Of a stretch of 64,000 bases of DNA, positions 46,977 through 55,504 are shown one piece after another; positions within the stretch are counted from its first letter, which is position 1, and each line of letters begins with the position of its first letter. The notes below the pieces were generated by a model, which ran no database searches, was not told where the DNA came from, and saw only the letters and a list, made by a program, of their open reading frames with translations. The stretch lies in assembly GCF_014397245.1 (NCBI RefSeq), contig NZ_JACLHY010000024.1, forward strand, positions 1-64,000. Reading direction: 5' to 3'. This DNA is from Arenibacter arenosicollis. GTDB taxonomy: Bacteria > Bacteroidota > Bacteroidia > Flavobacteriales > Flavobacteriaceae. Both the position numbers and the translations under genes were made by a program.

Positions 46977-48452
46977 ATGAAGCAAAATTCTACGGTTCCA
47001 AGGCTGCTTATTTTGACATTTTGTACGATTCTTATTTCTTGTCAGGAAGAAACGAAATCCAAGGTAAACGAGATAGATTTAGTAAAGCCCAATGTCATTT
47101 TTATTAATGTTGACGATTTGGGATGGAAAGATATTGGTTTCATGGGAGATGAATTTTTTGAAACCCCTAATATAGATCAACTTGCTTCGGAAAGTATGGT
47201 TTTCACAAGAAGCTATTCGGCCGCCGCCAATTGTGCACCTAGTAGGGCGTCTTTAATGACAGGCTTAAATACTCCCAGGCATGGGGTTTATACCGTTAGT
47301 CCATCGGCCCGAGGGAACAAAGAATCCCGAAAATTAATTCCCATTAAAAATACCGATTCCCTGTTATTGAAAGATGTAACTATGGCAGAGCTCTTTAAAA
47401 TGGCAGGATATACCACGGGCGTTTTTGGTAAATGGCATTTAGGAATAAACCCTGTTGAACAAGGGTTTGATGTTAACAAGGGTGGAGACCTTAGGGGCAA
47501 TCCTGGACTAGATGGCTATTTCAGCCCTTATAATAATTTACCCCATTTGGAAGACGGACCCGAGGGAGAGAACCTTACGGACCGACTCACCCGGGAGGGG
47601 ATACAATTTATTAAAGGTAATAAGGATCGACCCTTTTTTCTATATCTTCCTTTTTATGCGGTACACACTCCTTTGCAAGCAAAACAAGGGCTTGTATTAA
47701 AATATGACAACAAATTCAACTCTAGAAAAATATCGCCAGTCTATGCAGCCATGGTGGAAACCGTAGATCAAAATGTAGGAAAGATAATGAAAAGTTTAAC
47801 TGACCTCGGTTTGGAAGAAAATACTATTCTAATATTTACATCGGATAACGGTGGAATAAGAAGCATTTCAACTCAAGATCCATTAAGGGCAGGTAAAGGG
47901 TCTTACTATGAGGGAGGAATTAGGGTGCCTTGTCTAATAAAATGGCCAGGAACTACTATTGCCGAAAAAAAGATAGAAGAGCCCATCACCAATCTAGATT
48001 TTTTTCCGACTTTCATGGAGATTTTAAAGGTAGACCTTCCCGATTATAAGTCAGATGGGAACAGTTTGATACCTGTACTAAAGGGAGGGGCAATAGGGGA
48101 GAGACCTTTATTTTGGCATTTCCCCATATATTTGGAAGCCTATGACTCTATGTTGGATGATGGCCGTGATCCATTGTTTAGAACTCGCCCAGGATCGGTA
48201 GTAATGCTAGGGGATTGGAAACTACATTACTATTATGAAGATCAGGGAATGGAATTGTACAATCTAAGGGAGGATATTGGTGAACGCAATAATTTAACAG
48301 CCACCAAACCAGCTAAAACATCTGAGCTGTTGAACCTTCTAAAAGACTGGGTAGAAGAGACGGGGGCGCCAATACCCAAAGTATTAAATCCGGATTATGT
48401 TTCCGAAAGAAATTATATCAATCATAAAAAGCTAAATAATGATTATTACTAA
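46977..48452 (+). CDS. S1 sulfatase 5, lipoprotein
   Basis: 491 residues from the ATG at 46977; an upstream TTG frame adds 18 residues lacking signal character. Lipobox LISC (Cys22). Core motifs are PNVIFINVDDLGWKD, formylglycine site CAPSRASLMTG (Cys86), GKWHLG, AVHTPLQAK and FTSDNGGI. Its end overlaps the next sulfatase by 14 bp, so the two are translationally linked. Confidence 0.92.
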   Translation: MKQNSTVPRLLILTFCTILISCQEETKSKVNEIDLVKPNVIFINVDDLGWKDIGFMGDEFFETPNIDQLASESMVFTRSYSAAANCAPSRASLMTGLNTPRHGVYTVSPSARGNKESRKLIPIKNTDSLLLKDVTMAELFKMAGYTTGVFGKWHLGINPVEQGFDVNKGGDLRGNPGLDGYFSPYNNLPHLEDGPEGENLTDRLTREGIQFIKGNKDRPFFLYLPFYAVHTPLQAKQGLVLKYDNKFNSRKISPVYAAMVETVDQNVGKIMKSLTDLGLEENTILIFTSDNGGIRSISTQDPLRAGKGSYYEGGIRVPCLIKWPGTTIAEKKIEEPITNLDFFPTFMEILKVDLPDYKSDGNSLIPVLKGGAIGERPLFWHFPIYLEAYDSMLDDGRDPLFRTRPGSVVMLGDWKLHYYYEDQGMELYNLREDIGERNNLTATKPAKTSELLNLLKDWVEETGAPIPKVLNPDYVSERNYINHKKLNNDYY

Positions 48453-49917
48453 ACTAAAATCCAATTTTTTTGTTACGCTTGGTATTGTAATGTTGTTCAT
48501 GGCATGCAAGGAAGAAGTAAAAACCAAAGATTTCCAAAATACTGAAGAAAAGAAGCCCAATATAATTTATATTTTGGCCGATGATCTTGGTTATGGAGAC
48601 CTTAGTGTATACGGGCAGGAAAAGTTTTCTACTCCCAATATTGATCGTTTGGCATCACAGGGTATGATGTTTACCCAACATTATTCTGGAAGTACGGTAT
48701 GTGCTCCTTCACGATCGGCCTTAATGACCGGGATGCATACAGGGCATACAGTGGTAAGAGGAAACAAGGAAATACAACCAGAAGGACAATATCCTATACC
48801 AGATAATACTTATACCCTAGCGGAGGCCTTAAAAAAAGCTGGTTACACTACAGGGGCTTTCGGGAAATGGGGACTAGGTTTTCCAGGTTCAGAAGGAGAT
48901 CCGGTAAATCAGGGATTTGATACTTTTTTTGGATACAATTGCCAGCGTTTAGGGCATAACTATTATCCTTTTCGTCTATGGTCCAATAGGGACTCAATTG
49001 TTCTAACAGAAAATTCTGGTAAAGGCGATGCCATATATGCCCCAGAACTTATACATACCCAAACCCTAAAATTTTTGGAGGATAACAAGGAGAAACCATT
49101 TTTTCTATATGTGCCCTCAATTATTCCGCATGCGGAACTGGCAGCTCCCGAAGGCTATATGGAAAAACATAGAGGGAAATATCCACCTGAAAAAACTTAT
49201 AATGGTACTGATGATGGACCTGAATTTAACCTAGGTCCTTATAGATCTCAAAAGGATTCCCATGCCGCTTTCGCAGCAATGGTTGATTTACTGGACGCTC
49301 AGGTGGGGGAAATTATGGATAAGGTTGAGGAATTGGGTCTAGCTAGTAAGACCATAATCGTATTTGCATCCGATAATGGGCCACATGAAGAAGGTGGGGC
49401 AGATCCAGAATATTTTAATAGCAACGGACCCTTAAAAGGAGTTAAACGGGATCTTTATGAAGGTGGTATTAGGGTGCCAATGATCGTTAGCTGGCCTGGA
49501 AAGATAACACCCAAAAGCAAAACGGACCACGTATCAGCATTTTGGGATATATTCCCCACCTTATCTGAAATTGTTGGAGTACCTGTTCCAGAAAATTTGG
49601 ACGGGATTTCATTTCTTCCAACACTTATACAGAGCGGAAATCAATTGGAACATGATTATCTATATTGGGAATTTCATGAAAAAGGAGGTCGTCAGGCGCT
49701 AAGAAAAGGAGATTGGAAGGCAGTTAAATACGACGTTTTAAAAAATCCTGATTCCCCTATGGAACTTTACAATTTATCGGAGGATATAGGGGAAGAAAAC
49801 AATTTGGCCGAATCCTACCCAGAGGTAGTGAAGGAAATGCAATCAATTTTTGAGACTGCACGCACGGATTCGGATGTTTTTACATTTTCTTCCGAAACCT
49901 ATCTCTCCAAGCAATAA
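48439..49917 (+). CDS. S1 sulfatase 6, lipoprotein
   Basis: 492 residues with lipobox FMAC (Cys23). Core motifs are PNIIYILADDLGYGDLS, formylglycine site CAPSRSALMTG (Cys88), GKWGLG (Gly replaces the usual His), and FASDNGPHEEGG. The pattern resembles the arylsulfatase A-like S1 group. It overlaps sulfatase 5 and is followed by a terminator. Confidence 0.92.
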   Translation: MIITKLKSNFFVTLGIVMLFMACKEEVKTKDFQNTEEKKPNIIYILADDLGYGDLSVYGQEKFSTPNIDRLASQGMMFTQHYSGSTVCAPSRSALMTGMHTGHTVVRGNKEIQPEGQYPIPDNTYTLAEALKKAGYTTGAFGKWGLGFPGSEGDPVNQGFDTFFGYNCQRLGHNYYPFRLWSNRDSIVLTENSGKGDAIYAPELIHTQTLKFLEDNKEKPFFLYVPSIIPHAELAAPEGYMEKHRGKYPPEKTYNGTDDGPEFNLGPYRSQKDSHAAFAAMVDLLDAQVGEIMDKVEELGLASKTIIVFASDNGPHEEGGADPEYFNSNGPLKGVKRDLYEGGIRVPMIVSWPGKITPKSKTDHVSAFWDIFPTLSEIVGVPVPENLDGISFLPTLIQSGNQLEHDYLYWEFHEKGGRQALRKGDWKAVKYDVLKNPDSPMELYNLSEDIGEENNLAESYPEVVKEMQSIFETARTDSDVFTFSSETYLSKQ

Positions 49918-49942
49918 GGTTAGTTGAGTTTGTTTAGTTGGT

Positions 49943-49976
49943 AAAGGAACAATGGGAAACTGTTGTTCCTTTTTTA
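49943..49976 (+). terminator. Terminator, copy A of a dispersed hairpin
   Basis: AAAGGAACAA pairs with TTGTTCCTTT, then a T-run. Near-identical hairpins stand at 51563-51600 and 59672-59709. Confidence 0.85.
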
Positions 49977-50039
49977 TTTGTGCTAGTTTTCAAGAAGTAT
50001 TTATAACTCTAATAAGTACTTTAACTAATCATCATTTCT

Positions 50040-50107
50040 TGTGGAAATTTATATATTTTTTATAACCTTTATCCAAAGACTATATTTTAAATAATTAATT
50101 AAACCAA
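50040..50107 (+). promoter_or_regulatory. Leader of sulfatase 7, like the leader of sulfatase 1
   Basis: It contains AACCTTTATCCAAAG, TATATTTTAAA, AATTAATTAAACCAA directly before ATGAGA. The corresponding sequence precedes the gene at 28596. This suggests co-regulation or a shared origin of the two 5' ends. Confidence 0.5.
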
Positions 50108-51505
50108 ATGAGAGTATTTAAGAAACCAACAGGCATTAATTTAGGACTGCTTTTTTTATTTTTTTCCCCAGCAGTTTTTCCCCAGGTATCGGTTAAGGGC
50201 AAACCTAACGTCATTGTAATTATGACAGATGACCAAGGTTCCATAGATCTTAATTCTTACGGGGCAACTGACCTATATACGCCTAATATGGATAGGTTGG
50301 CAAAAGAGGGGGTAAGGTTTACACAGTTCTATGCAGGAGCTCCCGTTTGTTCCCCGTCCCGTGCAGCACTTATGACGGGAAAGACCAATTTACGTGCAGG
50401 ATTGGCAGGAAATGTCCCAATACCTGAACGCGCCGAAAAGAGCGGGGAACACGGACTTCCAACCGATCAGATTACCATGGCGGAGATGCTTAAACCCAAT
50501 GGCTATTATACCGCCTTGATCGGTAAATGGCATTTGGGTCATCGAGAGCAGAATTTGCCCAACGGGCAGGGGTTCGATTATTTTTTTGGGCATCAGCGCG
50601 GTTGCATTGATAATTATTCACATACCTTTTATTGGGATGGTCCAAATAAGCACGATCTGTATAGAAATTCAGAGGAAGTTTATTATGATGGGGAACATTT
50701 TACGGATTTAATGGCCGAAGAGGTAAAGCAGGTGATCAATCACAGAAGGAACGAGCCATTTTTTATTTATTGGGCGTTCAATGCTCCACATTATCCCTAT
50801 CAAGGAACTACCAAGTGGTTGGACTATTACAAGGACCTTCCAACACCCAGAAAGGAATATGCCGCTTTTGTATCCAATACGGATGAAAAAATAGGAAAAG
50901 TTCTTGACTATTTGGACGAGACGGGACTAGCGGAGAACACCATAGTTATTTTTCAATCGGACCATGGACATTCTTTGGAAGAACGTGCTTTTTGGGGTGG
51001 TGGAAATGCAGGTCCGTATCGAGGTAGTAAATTCAGTTTATTCGAAGGTGGAATCCGTGTACCGGCCATTATTCGTTATCCTAGGGTAATTCCTGCCAAT
51101 CAGGTTCGTGATCAAGTTGTTATGGAGATGGATTGGTTTAGTACTATTGGGGAATTGACCAATTCAGAAGTGGCCGATAATCTAGATGGAAAAAGCCTTA
51201 TGCCCGTTATTTTGGATGACACAAAGGAATCCCCTCATGAGGTGGTATATTGGCAGTTGGGCAATTATGATGATACCAATGCACAATGGGCAGTCCGAAA
51301 GGGTCCATGGAAGCTTATTGGCAATGTAAATGAACCCTCTGGACAAGGAGAAAAGAAGGATTTGGAGAAATTGTTCCTGGTCAATTTGGATAATGATATC
51401 GGCGAAAAAAACAATTTGGCGAAATCCAATCCAAAAAAAATGAACGAACTTTTACAGTTGCACAATTCTTGGTTAAAAACGGTTCGTACAGAAATGAAGC
51501 AGTAA
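50108..51505 (+). CDS. S1 sulfatase 7, periplasmic
   Basis: 465 residues with a signal peptide (about 1-26, ending VFPQ). Core motifs are PNVIVIMTDDQGS, formylglycine site CSPSRAALMTG (Cys81), GKWHLGH, FNAPHYPYQG and FQSDHGHS (His replaces Asn in the usual DNG). The N-terminus and leader resemble those of sulfatase 1 though the lengths differ by 132 residues. It has its own promoter region after the terminator of sulfatase 6. Confidence 0.92.
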   Translation: MRVFKKPTGINLGLLFLFFSPAVFPQVSVKGKPNVIVIMTDDQGSIDLNSYGATDLYTPNMDRLAKEGVRFTQFYAGAPVCSPSRAALMTGKTNLRAGLAGNVPIPERAEKSGEHGLPTDQITMAEMLKPNGYYTALIGKWHLGHREQNLPNGQGFDYFFGHQRGCIDNYSHTFYWDGPNKHDLYRNSEEVYYDGEHFTDLMAEEVKQVINHRRNEPFFIYWAFNAPHYPYQGTTKWLDYYKDLPTPRKEYAAFVSNTDEKIGKVLDYLDETGLAENTIVIFQSDHGHSLEERAFWGGGNAGPYRGSKFSLFEGGIRVPAIIRYPRVIPANQVRDQVVMEMDWFSTIGELTNSEVADNLDGKSLMPVILDDTKESPHEVVYWQLGNYDDTNAQWAVRKGPWKLIGNVNEPSGQGEKKDLEKLFLVNLDNDIGEKNNLAKSNPKKMNELLQLHNSWLKTVRTEMKQ

Positions 51506-51562
51506 CTAATTTTAATATTTGGTTTTAGCTAATAATTCAATAATTTGAGTTCAATAAGTTGC

Positions 51563-51600
51563 AAAAGGAACAATGGAGAAACTATTGTTCCTTTTTTTGT
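51563..51600 (+). terminator. Terminator, copy B of the dispersed hairpin
   Basis: AAAGGAACAAT pairs with ATTGTTCCTTT, then seven T. It ends the sulfatase 7 transcript. Confidence 0.85.
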
Positions 51601-51887
51601 TCTAGCACGTTGGAGTCTGATTCTGAAATGTCAACCACAGGCTAACCACACCTTATCCACACAAAAGTTATAAAGTGATAACACATTATCTAATTGTAAA
51701 TCAATAAATTAATTAAAATTAAATACATGGGAATTAGGGGGAAGATAACAATATTAACTACAGCCTACCCACAAGCTAACCACAGAGCATAACCATAGCG
51801 AAATTACAATGTTAAACATGTTGCTTTTTTATGATGATTGGCGGCAAAGGAAAGCTAATCATATAATCCTTTGTTTGAACTCTGGTT
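51601..51887. other. Spacer with clustered AACCACA-type repeats
   Basis: Short repeats at about 51632-51661 (AACCACA, AACCACA, TTATCCACA) and 51765-51797 (CCCACA, AACCACA, AACCATA). TTATCCACA at 51653-51661 matches a DnaA box, but only once. The repeats resemble the AACCACA tracts in the susC leader at 41890-41908, so this may be a decayed receptor leader. No ORF. Confidence 0.4.
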
Positions 51888-52244
51888 TTAGCTAAGTTCT
51901 TTATTACCAATAATATTCTGCCTATTCAGTAACTTATCCGAAACCTTGTAAGTGGCTGAATATTGAAGGTTAGGTTGTTGTTTTTTGAATTCAGAAAAGG
52001 CCTTTTTATACCATTTGGGATCAGTCGCTTTTTTCCTATAGTCTTCATTTAGTTTTACATCTAAGGATTCCCCTTCCAGACGAGGTGTAATACCATGGAT
52101 TCCAATTCCTAACTTCTCTATTCGCTCTAGGATTATCTCAAAATCTGATTCGGAAAAATAGAGTGTTGAATCAGTGTCAATTTCGTTATTAAGGTTTTTT
52201 AAGTTTAGAAAGATATTTTTTTCAAGAAATTCTGTTTTTTCCAT
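51888..52244 (-). CDS. Hypothetical cytosolic protein
   Basis: 118 residues, no signal or membrane segment. Mixed alpha/beta with a charged middle (FSESDFEIILERIEKLGIGIHGITPRLEGE) and a helical KKATDPKWYKKAFSEFKKQ segment. No family recognised. It is divergent from miaE with 120 bp between. Confidence 0.6.
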   Translation of the reverse strand: MEKTEFLEKNIFLNLKNLNNEIDTDSTLYFSESDFEIILERIEKLGIGIHGITPRLEGESLDVKLNEDYRKKATDPKWYKKAFSEFKKQQPNLQYSATYKVSDKLLNRQNIIGNKELS

Positions 52245-52364
52245 ATCATATATTGTTAACTATTGAATATCATCATGGATGATAAACCACTTATCTAGCG
52301 AAGTTAGTAATACTTTATTGATTTCTTTTACTGCTAATTCCTACTTTTACAAAAACATTAGGCC

Positions 52365-52946
52365 ATGCTGCATTTAAAATTAGCAACAGACCCACGTTGG
52401 GTTAATATTGTTGAAAAAAACATAGAAGAAATTCTAACAGACCATGCTTGGTGTGAACAAAAGGCCGCTACTAATGCGATTACTATTATTACACTTAATT
52501 CTGAATACCCCGATCTGGTTACCGATTTACTCCTTTTGGCGCAAGAAGAGTTAGAACATTTTCAAATGGTACATGATATCATTAAAAAGCGCGGTTACAC
52601 CTTGGGCAGAGAGCGCAAAGACAGCTATGTCAACGAGCTTTATAAGTTTATGAACAAAGGTGGTAGTAGACTTGAATCGATGGTGGATAGACTCTTATTT
52701 TCCGCTATGATTGAAGCGAGAAGCTGTGAACGTTTTAAACTACTTTCAAAAGAAATAAAGGACCCGGAACTTTCTAAATTCTACCACGATCTAATGATTA
52801 GTGAAGCAGGCCATTATACCACTTTTATTGGCTTTGCTCGCAAATACGGTCAAAATATAAATGTAGACAAACGCTGGCAAGAGCTTGTTGAATTTGAAGC
52901 TGAAGTGATAAAAAACTACGGAAAAAATGAAACAATACACGGATAA
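52365..52946 (+). CDS. miaE: tRNA-(ms2io6A)-hydroxylase, di-iron
   Basis: 193 residues, ferritin-like four-helix fold. The di-iron ligands fit Glu31, the pair E62-x-x-H65 (in EELEH), Glu117 (MIEAR) and the pair E147-x-x-H150 (SEAGH), the MiaE pattern. It hydroxylates the isopentenyl group of the modified adenosine at tRNA position 37. This is a housekeeping gene and gives a core-genome anchor between the sulfatase region and the stress cluster. Confidence 0.9.
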   Translation: MLHLKLATDPRWVNIVEKNIEEILTDHAWCEQKAATNAITIITLNSEYPDLVTDLLLLAQEELEHFQMVHDIIKKRGYTLGRERKDSYVNELYKFMNKGGSRLESMVDRLLFSAMIEARSCERFKLLSKEIKDPELSKFYHDLMISEAGHYTTFIGFARKYGQNINVDKRWQELVEFEAEVIKNYGKNETIHG

Positions 52947-53315
52947 AAATTATGTTGCGCTGCGAAATTTACAACTTCATTTTGTTTGACCTACTATTGC
53001 GTGGCATACGTCACAGGTAATCGCCAGCTGGGGAATTCCCAAGACTTATACAAAATAAGAAAATTGCTATTTGTAGGGTGTAATCGAGCCAAGGAACACC
53101 TGACAGTTCTTATACAAGCCTATATTTAGGGCATCTATTCGGTTCCAATATCACTACTAAGCAGAAATAGGAGATGGTTTACTATTTACAAATGCAGAAA
53201 TATGATATACCTATGTTCATTGGGTGAAAATTGAGGTACAAAAAGTCCAGGAAAGTACACGGAAATTAACCAAACTCAGTAAATAGATAATTGTGGTAAA
53301 AAGTCATTAACCCCA
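52947..53315. other. Spacer with a duplicated non-coding segment
   Basis: 53195-53272 resembles 59722-59803 in order and orientation (shared ATTGAGGTACAAAAAGTC and GGAAAGTACACGGAAATTA). Bases 52947-53190 show no recognisable gene. Confidence 0.6.
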
Positions 53316-53560
53316 TCCTTTAATTTCACTACCGAAGAAAATAAACATTATCATATTTCTTACCGAGCTTTTCTCTCACTTTCAGGATTCCAAATGCCTT
53401 TGAGATTTGAGCTTCAACTGTTTTTATAGTAACGTTTGGTTGTTCCGATATTTCAACGTTGGTATGGCCTTCTTATCTACTTAAAATAAAGAGCTGTTGG
53501 CATTTTGGGGGTAGTTCAGTAATCATTAAAAGATTTTTTAATAGTTCAGTTCCTAAAAAC
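53316..53560 (-). pseudogene. Decayed C-terminal half of a FecI-like ECF sigma gene
   Basis: Read on the minus strand it gives ELLKNLLMITELPPKCQQ, then LFILSR, an in-frame TAA, EGHTNVEISEQ, TVEAQISKAFGILK, REKLGKKY, then a frameshift into MIMFIFFGSEIKG. Each piece matches the C-terminal half of the ECF sigma factors at 60182 and 39882. Region 2 is absent. A stop, a frameshift and the lost N-terminus make this a clear pseudogene. It marks the left edge of the Hsp20-HtrA cluster. Confidence 0.88.
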
Positions 53561-53698
53561 GGTCCTTATAAAAGACTCCTTTTTTTCACCATCCAAAATA
53601 TTCGGAATTGGGAGACTAATTCATATTGACCTAATTAGAACTAAAATATCACAAAATGTAAAACTTGTGATGCTATCCTGCGATCAATCTATTCTAAC

Positions 53699-54121
53699 TT
53701 ACTCCCGAGCAATTAGATTTTCTTCGTACTCGAATGTTTCAGGTATAGGTTGAATCTGTGCCTTAATTCGTATATACTCCTGCCAACGATACGATTCAAG
53801 AACATCGACCATGTCTGAAGTCTCCAGACTTGATAGGCGTTTTAGTAAATCATACTTCGCTTTGGGCGATAAATTGGAATCCTGCTCTACGGCCCGCTTT
53901 TTTACCAAATACTTAGCCACTGTTGATTGGAACTCCAAGGCTTGGTCGACACCCATTACGAGGCGTGGCTGATATTGGGCTGTAATTTCCTTGGCCTCAA
54001 GACGGATGTTTCGGTCTATTTTCAAGGCGTACAAGGTTTGTCCCCTTAAGTTGGAAAAGACACATATGATCATTGCCAATACTAAGTACTTGAATTGGGA
54101 AATTGAAACGTTTTTTATCAT
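53699..54121 (-). CDS. Hypothetical secreted or periplasmic protein
   Basis: 140 residues. One hydrophobic N-terminal segment (about 11-27, ending LRGQ) reads as a signal peptide; the rest is helical and charged (AKEITAQYQPRLVMGVDQALEFQ, SPKAKYDLLKRLSSLETSDM). No family recognised. It is the last gene of a minus-strand run that includes a small membrane protein, a lipoprotein and two Hsp20 genes, so a role in envelope stress is possible. Confidence 0.6.
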   Translation of the reverse strand: MIKNVSISQFKYLVLAMIICVFSNLRGQTLYALKIDRNIRLEAKEITAQYQPRLVMGVDQALEFQSTVAKYLVKKRAVEQDSNLSPKAKYDLLKRLSSLETSDMVDVLESYRWQEYIRIKAQIQPIPETFEYEENLIARE

Positions 54122-54203
54122 AATTATATATTTTTATTTTTTACGGATTTTAGTCAGTTTGCTACGAATTCGTTTTATAGTTTAGGATACGGGCGAGTAC
54201 CTA

Positions 54204-54347
54204 CTAATAATTACCAAAAAAGAACCGCCAAAAAAATATGGATGCCATGTATAATAAGGAAAAGACCAGCAGCCAAATAATACCAAACAAGCCAGCGAAT
54301 ACGGCGACCAGTCTTTTCTTGAAAAATCGATTTATTTTGAACCCCAT
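54204..54347 (-). CDS. Small membrane protein (47 residues)
   Basis: A short frame from the ATG at 54347: basic start (MGFKINRFFKKR) and one long hydrophobic helix (LVAVFAGLFGIIWLLVFSLL), then aromatic residues (FFWRFFFGNY). The next upstream in-frame codon triplets hold a stop, so the start is fixed. It fills the gap between the lipoprotein and the secreted protein on the same strand. Charge then hydrophobic order fits a single-pass membrane protein. Confidence 0.55.
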   Translation of the reverse strand: MGFKINRFFKKRLVAVFAGLFGIIWLLVFSLLYMASIFFWRFFFGNY

Positions 54348-54383
54348 GGCATTTCATTTTGGAATTTTTTATATAACGACCAA

Positions 54384-54884
54384 CTAATCTTGACTTACCG
54401 TATCTTTTTCTGCCTCGATAAGCGGTTGGTACCTATCCAAAAATTGTTTTTGCATGGCCACCATACGTTCGTGCATCTTTTCTATATCCATAAAGTCTTT
54501 TCCGAAATCGTTCTCAAAAAAATCATTATTGAAGAACCGTTTGGTAAAAAGTGAGTCCTCGGCAAACAAATCGCCTATTCCTTCCTTGTCAAAGTCGAAT
54601 TGGGAGAAGTTTCTGTAAAACTTGGATTGCAACGATTTCAGGGTACTATCGCGATCAAGGGTCGCCAGATTCTCTAGATCACTACCCGAAGACCAGGTGT
54701 AGATCGAATCGTAACGTATCATGTTCCCAGCTTCATCGAATTCCTTGTTTACCTTCCAACTGCCCTTGGGTGCTTGGGCCATTTCGTCGCTCTTACCGAT
54801 ATCTACTTCCTTATCTTTATTATCATTACTGTTACAGCCAGTACTTAATAGCACCGATAATATGAGAATTGCATATTTTTTCAT
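54384..54884 (-). CDS. Hypothetical lipoprotein
   Basis: 166 residues from the ATG at 54884 (MKKYAILILSVLL); the longer frame adds 20 residues before the signal. Lipobox LSTGC. The mature part is acidic and helical with WKVNKEFDEAGNMIRYDSIYTWSSG and many Phe-Asp residues. No family recognised. It is downstream of the first Hsp20 gene on the same strand. Confidence 0.65.
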   Translation of the reverse strand: MKKYAILILSVLLSTGCNSNDNKDKEVDIGKSDEMAQAPKGSWKVNKEFDEAGNMIRYDSIYTWSSGSDLENLATLDRDSTLKSLQSKFYRNFSQFDFDKEGIGDLFAEDSLFTKRFFNNDFFENDFGKDFMDIEKMHERMVAMQKQFLDRYQPLIEAEKDTVSQD

Positions 54885-54972
54885 AACATTTGTTTTAGAT
54901 TCAACTATGTAAACATTTAGGGTTGAACAAATTTTAATTCGCACTTTGTCATTGCGTATTATAGTTTATGAT

Positions 54973-55410
54973 TCATTTGACTTCGATAATTCTGTTTTTC
55001 TTTTCAGGTCTATTAGCCTTACCCACTCTAATATCCAATCTGCCGTTCTTCATTTTGGCCTGTATTTTTTCAGGATCGGCATTGGAGGGCAAACCGAAGG
55101 CTCTGTAGAACGAATTGCTTACAAACTCCGTGCGTACCCAGTTTTTATGCTTTTCCTCGTGGCTCTGTTCTTTTTGGGCACTTACGATAATATAATCGTC
55201 CTGTATTTCTATGTTGACATCGTTCTTGTCCAATCCAGGCAGTGCGAGCGAGAGTTCAAATACCTTCTCTTCATCACTGATATTGGTGGAGGGAATTGTT
55301 ACCAGTTCCTCGTTATCAGTATTTTTGTTCGGTAACAGCTTCCCGAAAAAGTTGTCTATAAAGGGTGGGATTTTAATATCCTTTCCTATTTCTTTTCCAA
55401 ATACTTTCAT
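54973..55410 (-). CDS. Hsp20/alpha-crystallin small heat-shock protein (distal)
   Basis: 145 residues from the ATG at 55410; the TTG at 55416 is less likely. The alpha-crystallin domain (about 48-145) has LSLALPGLDKNDVNIEIQDDYIIVSA and AFGLPSNADPEKIQAKMKNGRLDIRV. This ATP-independent chaperone binds unfolding proteins. The C-terminal I-x-I motif is weak (RIIEVK). It lies downstream of the other Hsp20 gene, past a terminator, so it may be made at a lower level or from its own promoter. Confidence 0.9.
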   Translation of the reverse strand: MKVFGKEIGKDIKIPPFIDNFFGKLLPNKNTDNEELVTIPSTNISDEEKVFELSLALPGLDKNDVNIEIQDDYIIVSAQKEQSHEEKHKNWVRTEFVSNSFYRAFGLPSNADPEKIQAKMKNGRLDIRVGKANRPEKKNRIIEVK

Positions 55411-55466
55411 TTTCAATATAATTTAAAGTTCCTATTCGATAAAGACGTATACACGATTGAATTTAT

Positions 55467-55492
55467 AAAAAGGCCGGCAGTACCGGCCTTTT
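55467..55492 (-). terminator. Terminator between the two Hsp20 genes
   Basis: AAAAGGCCGG against CCGGCCTTTT around CAGTA, followed on the minus strand by TTTTTATAAA. A strong, symmetric stem. Confidence 0.85.
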
Positions 55493-55504
55493 AAAACTCA
55501 ATCC

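Noticed and set aside
51653-51661. DnaA-box match TTATCCACA as sign of a replication origin
   Set aside because: Only one perfect match, no dnaA or other origin gene nearby, and neighbouring repeats fit a leader motif better.
52947-53190. Possible tRNA or small RNA after miaE
   Set aside because: No cloverleaf or clear stable hairpin was found by eye.
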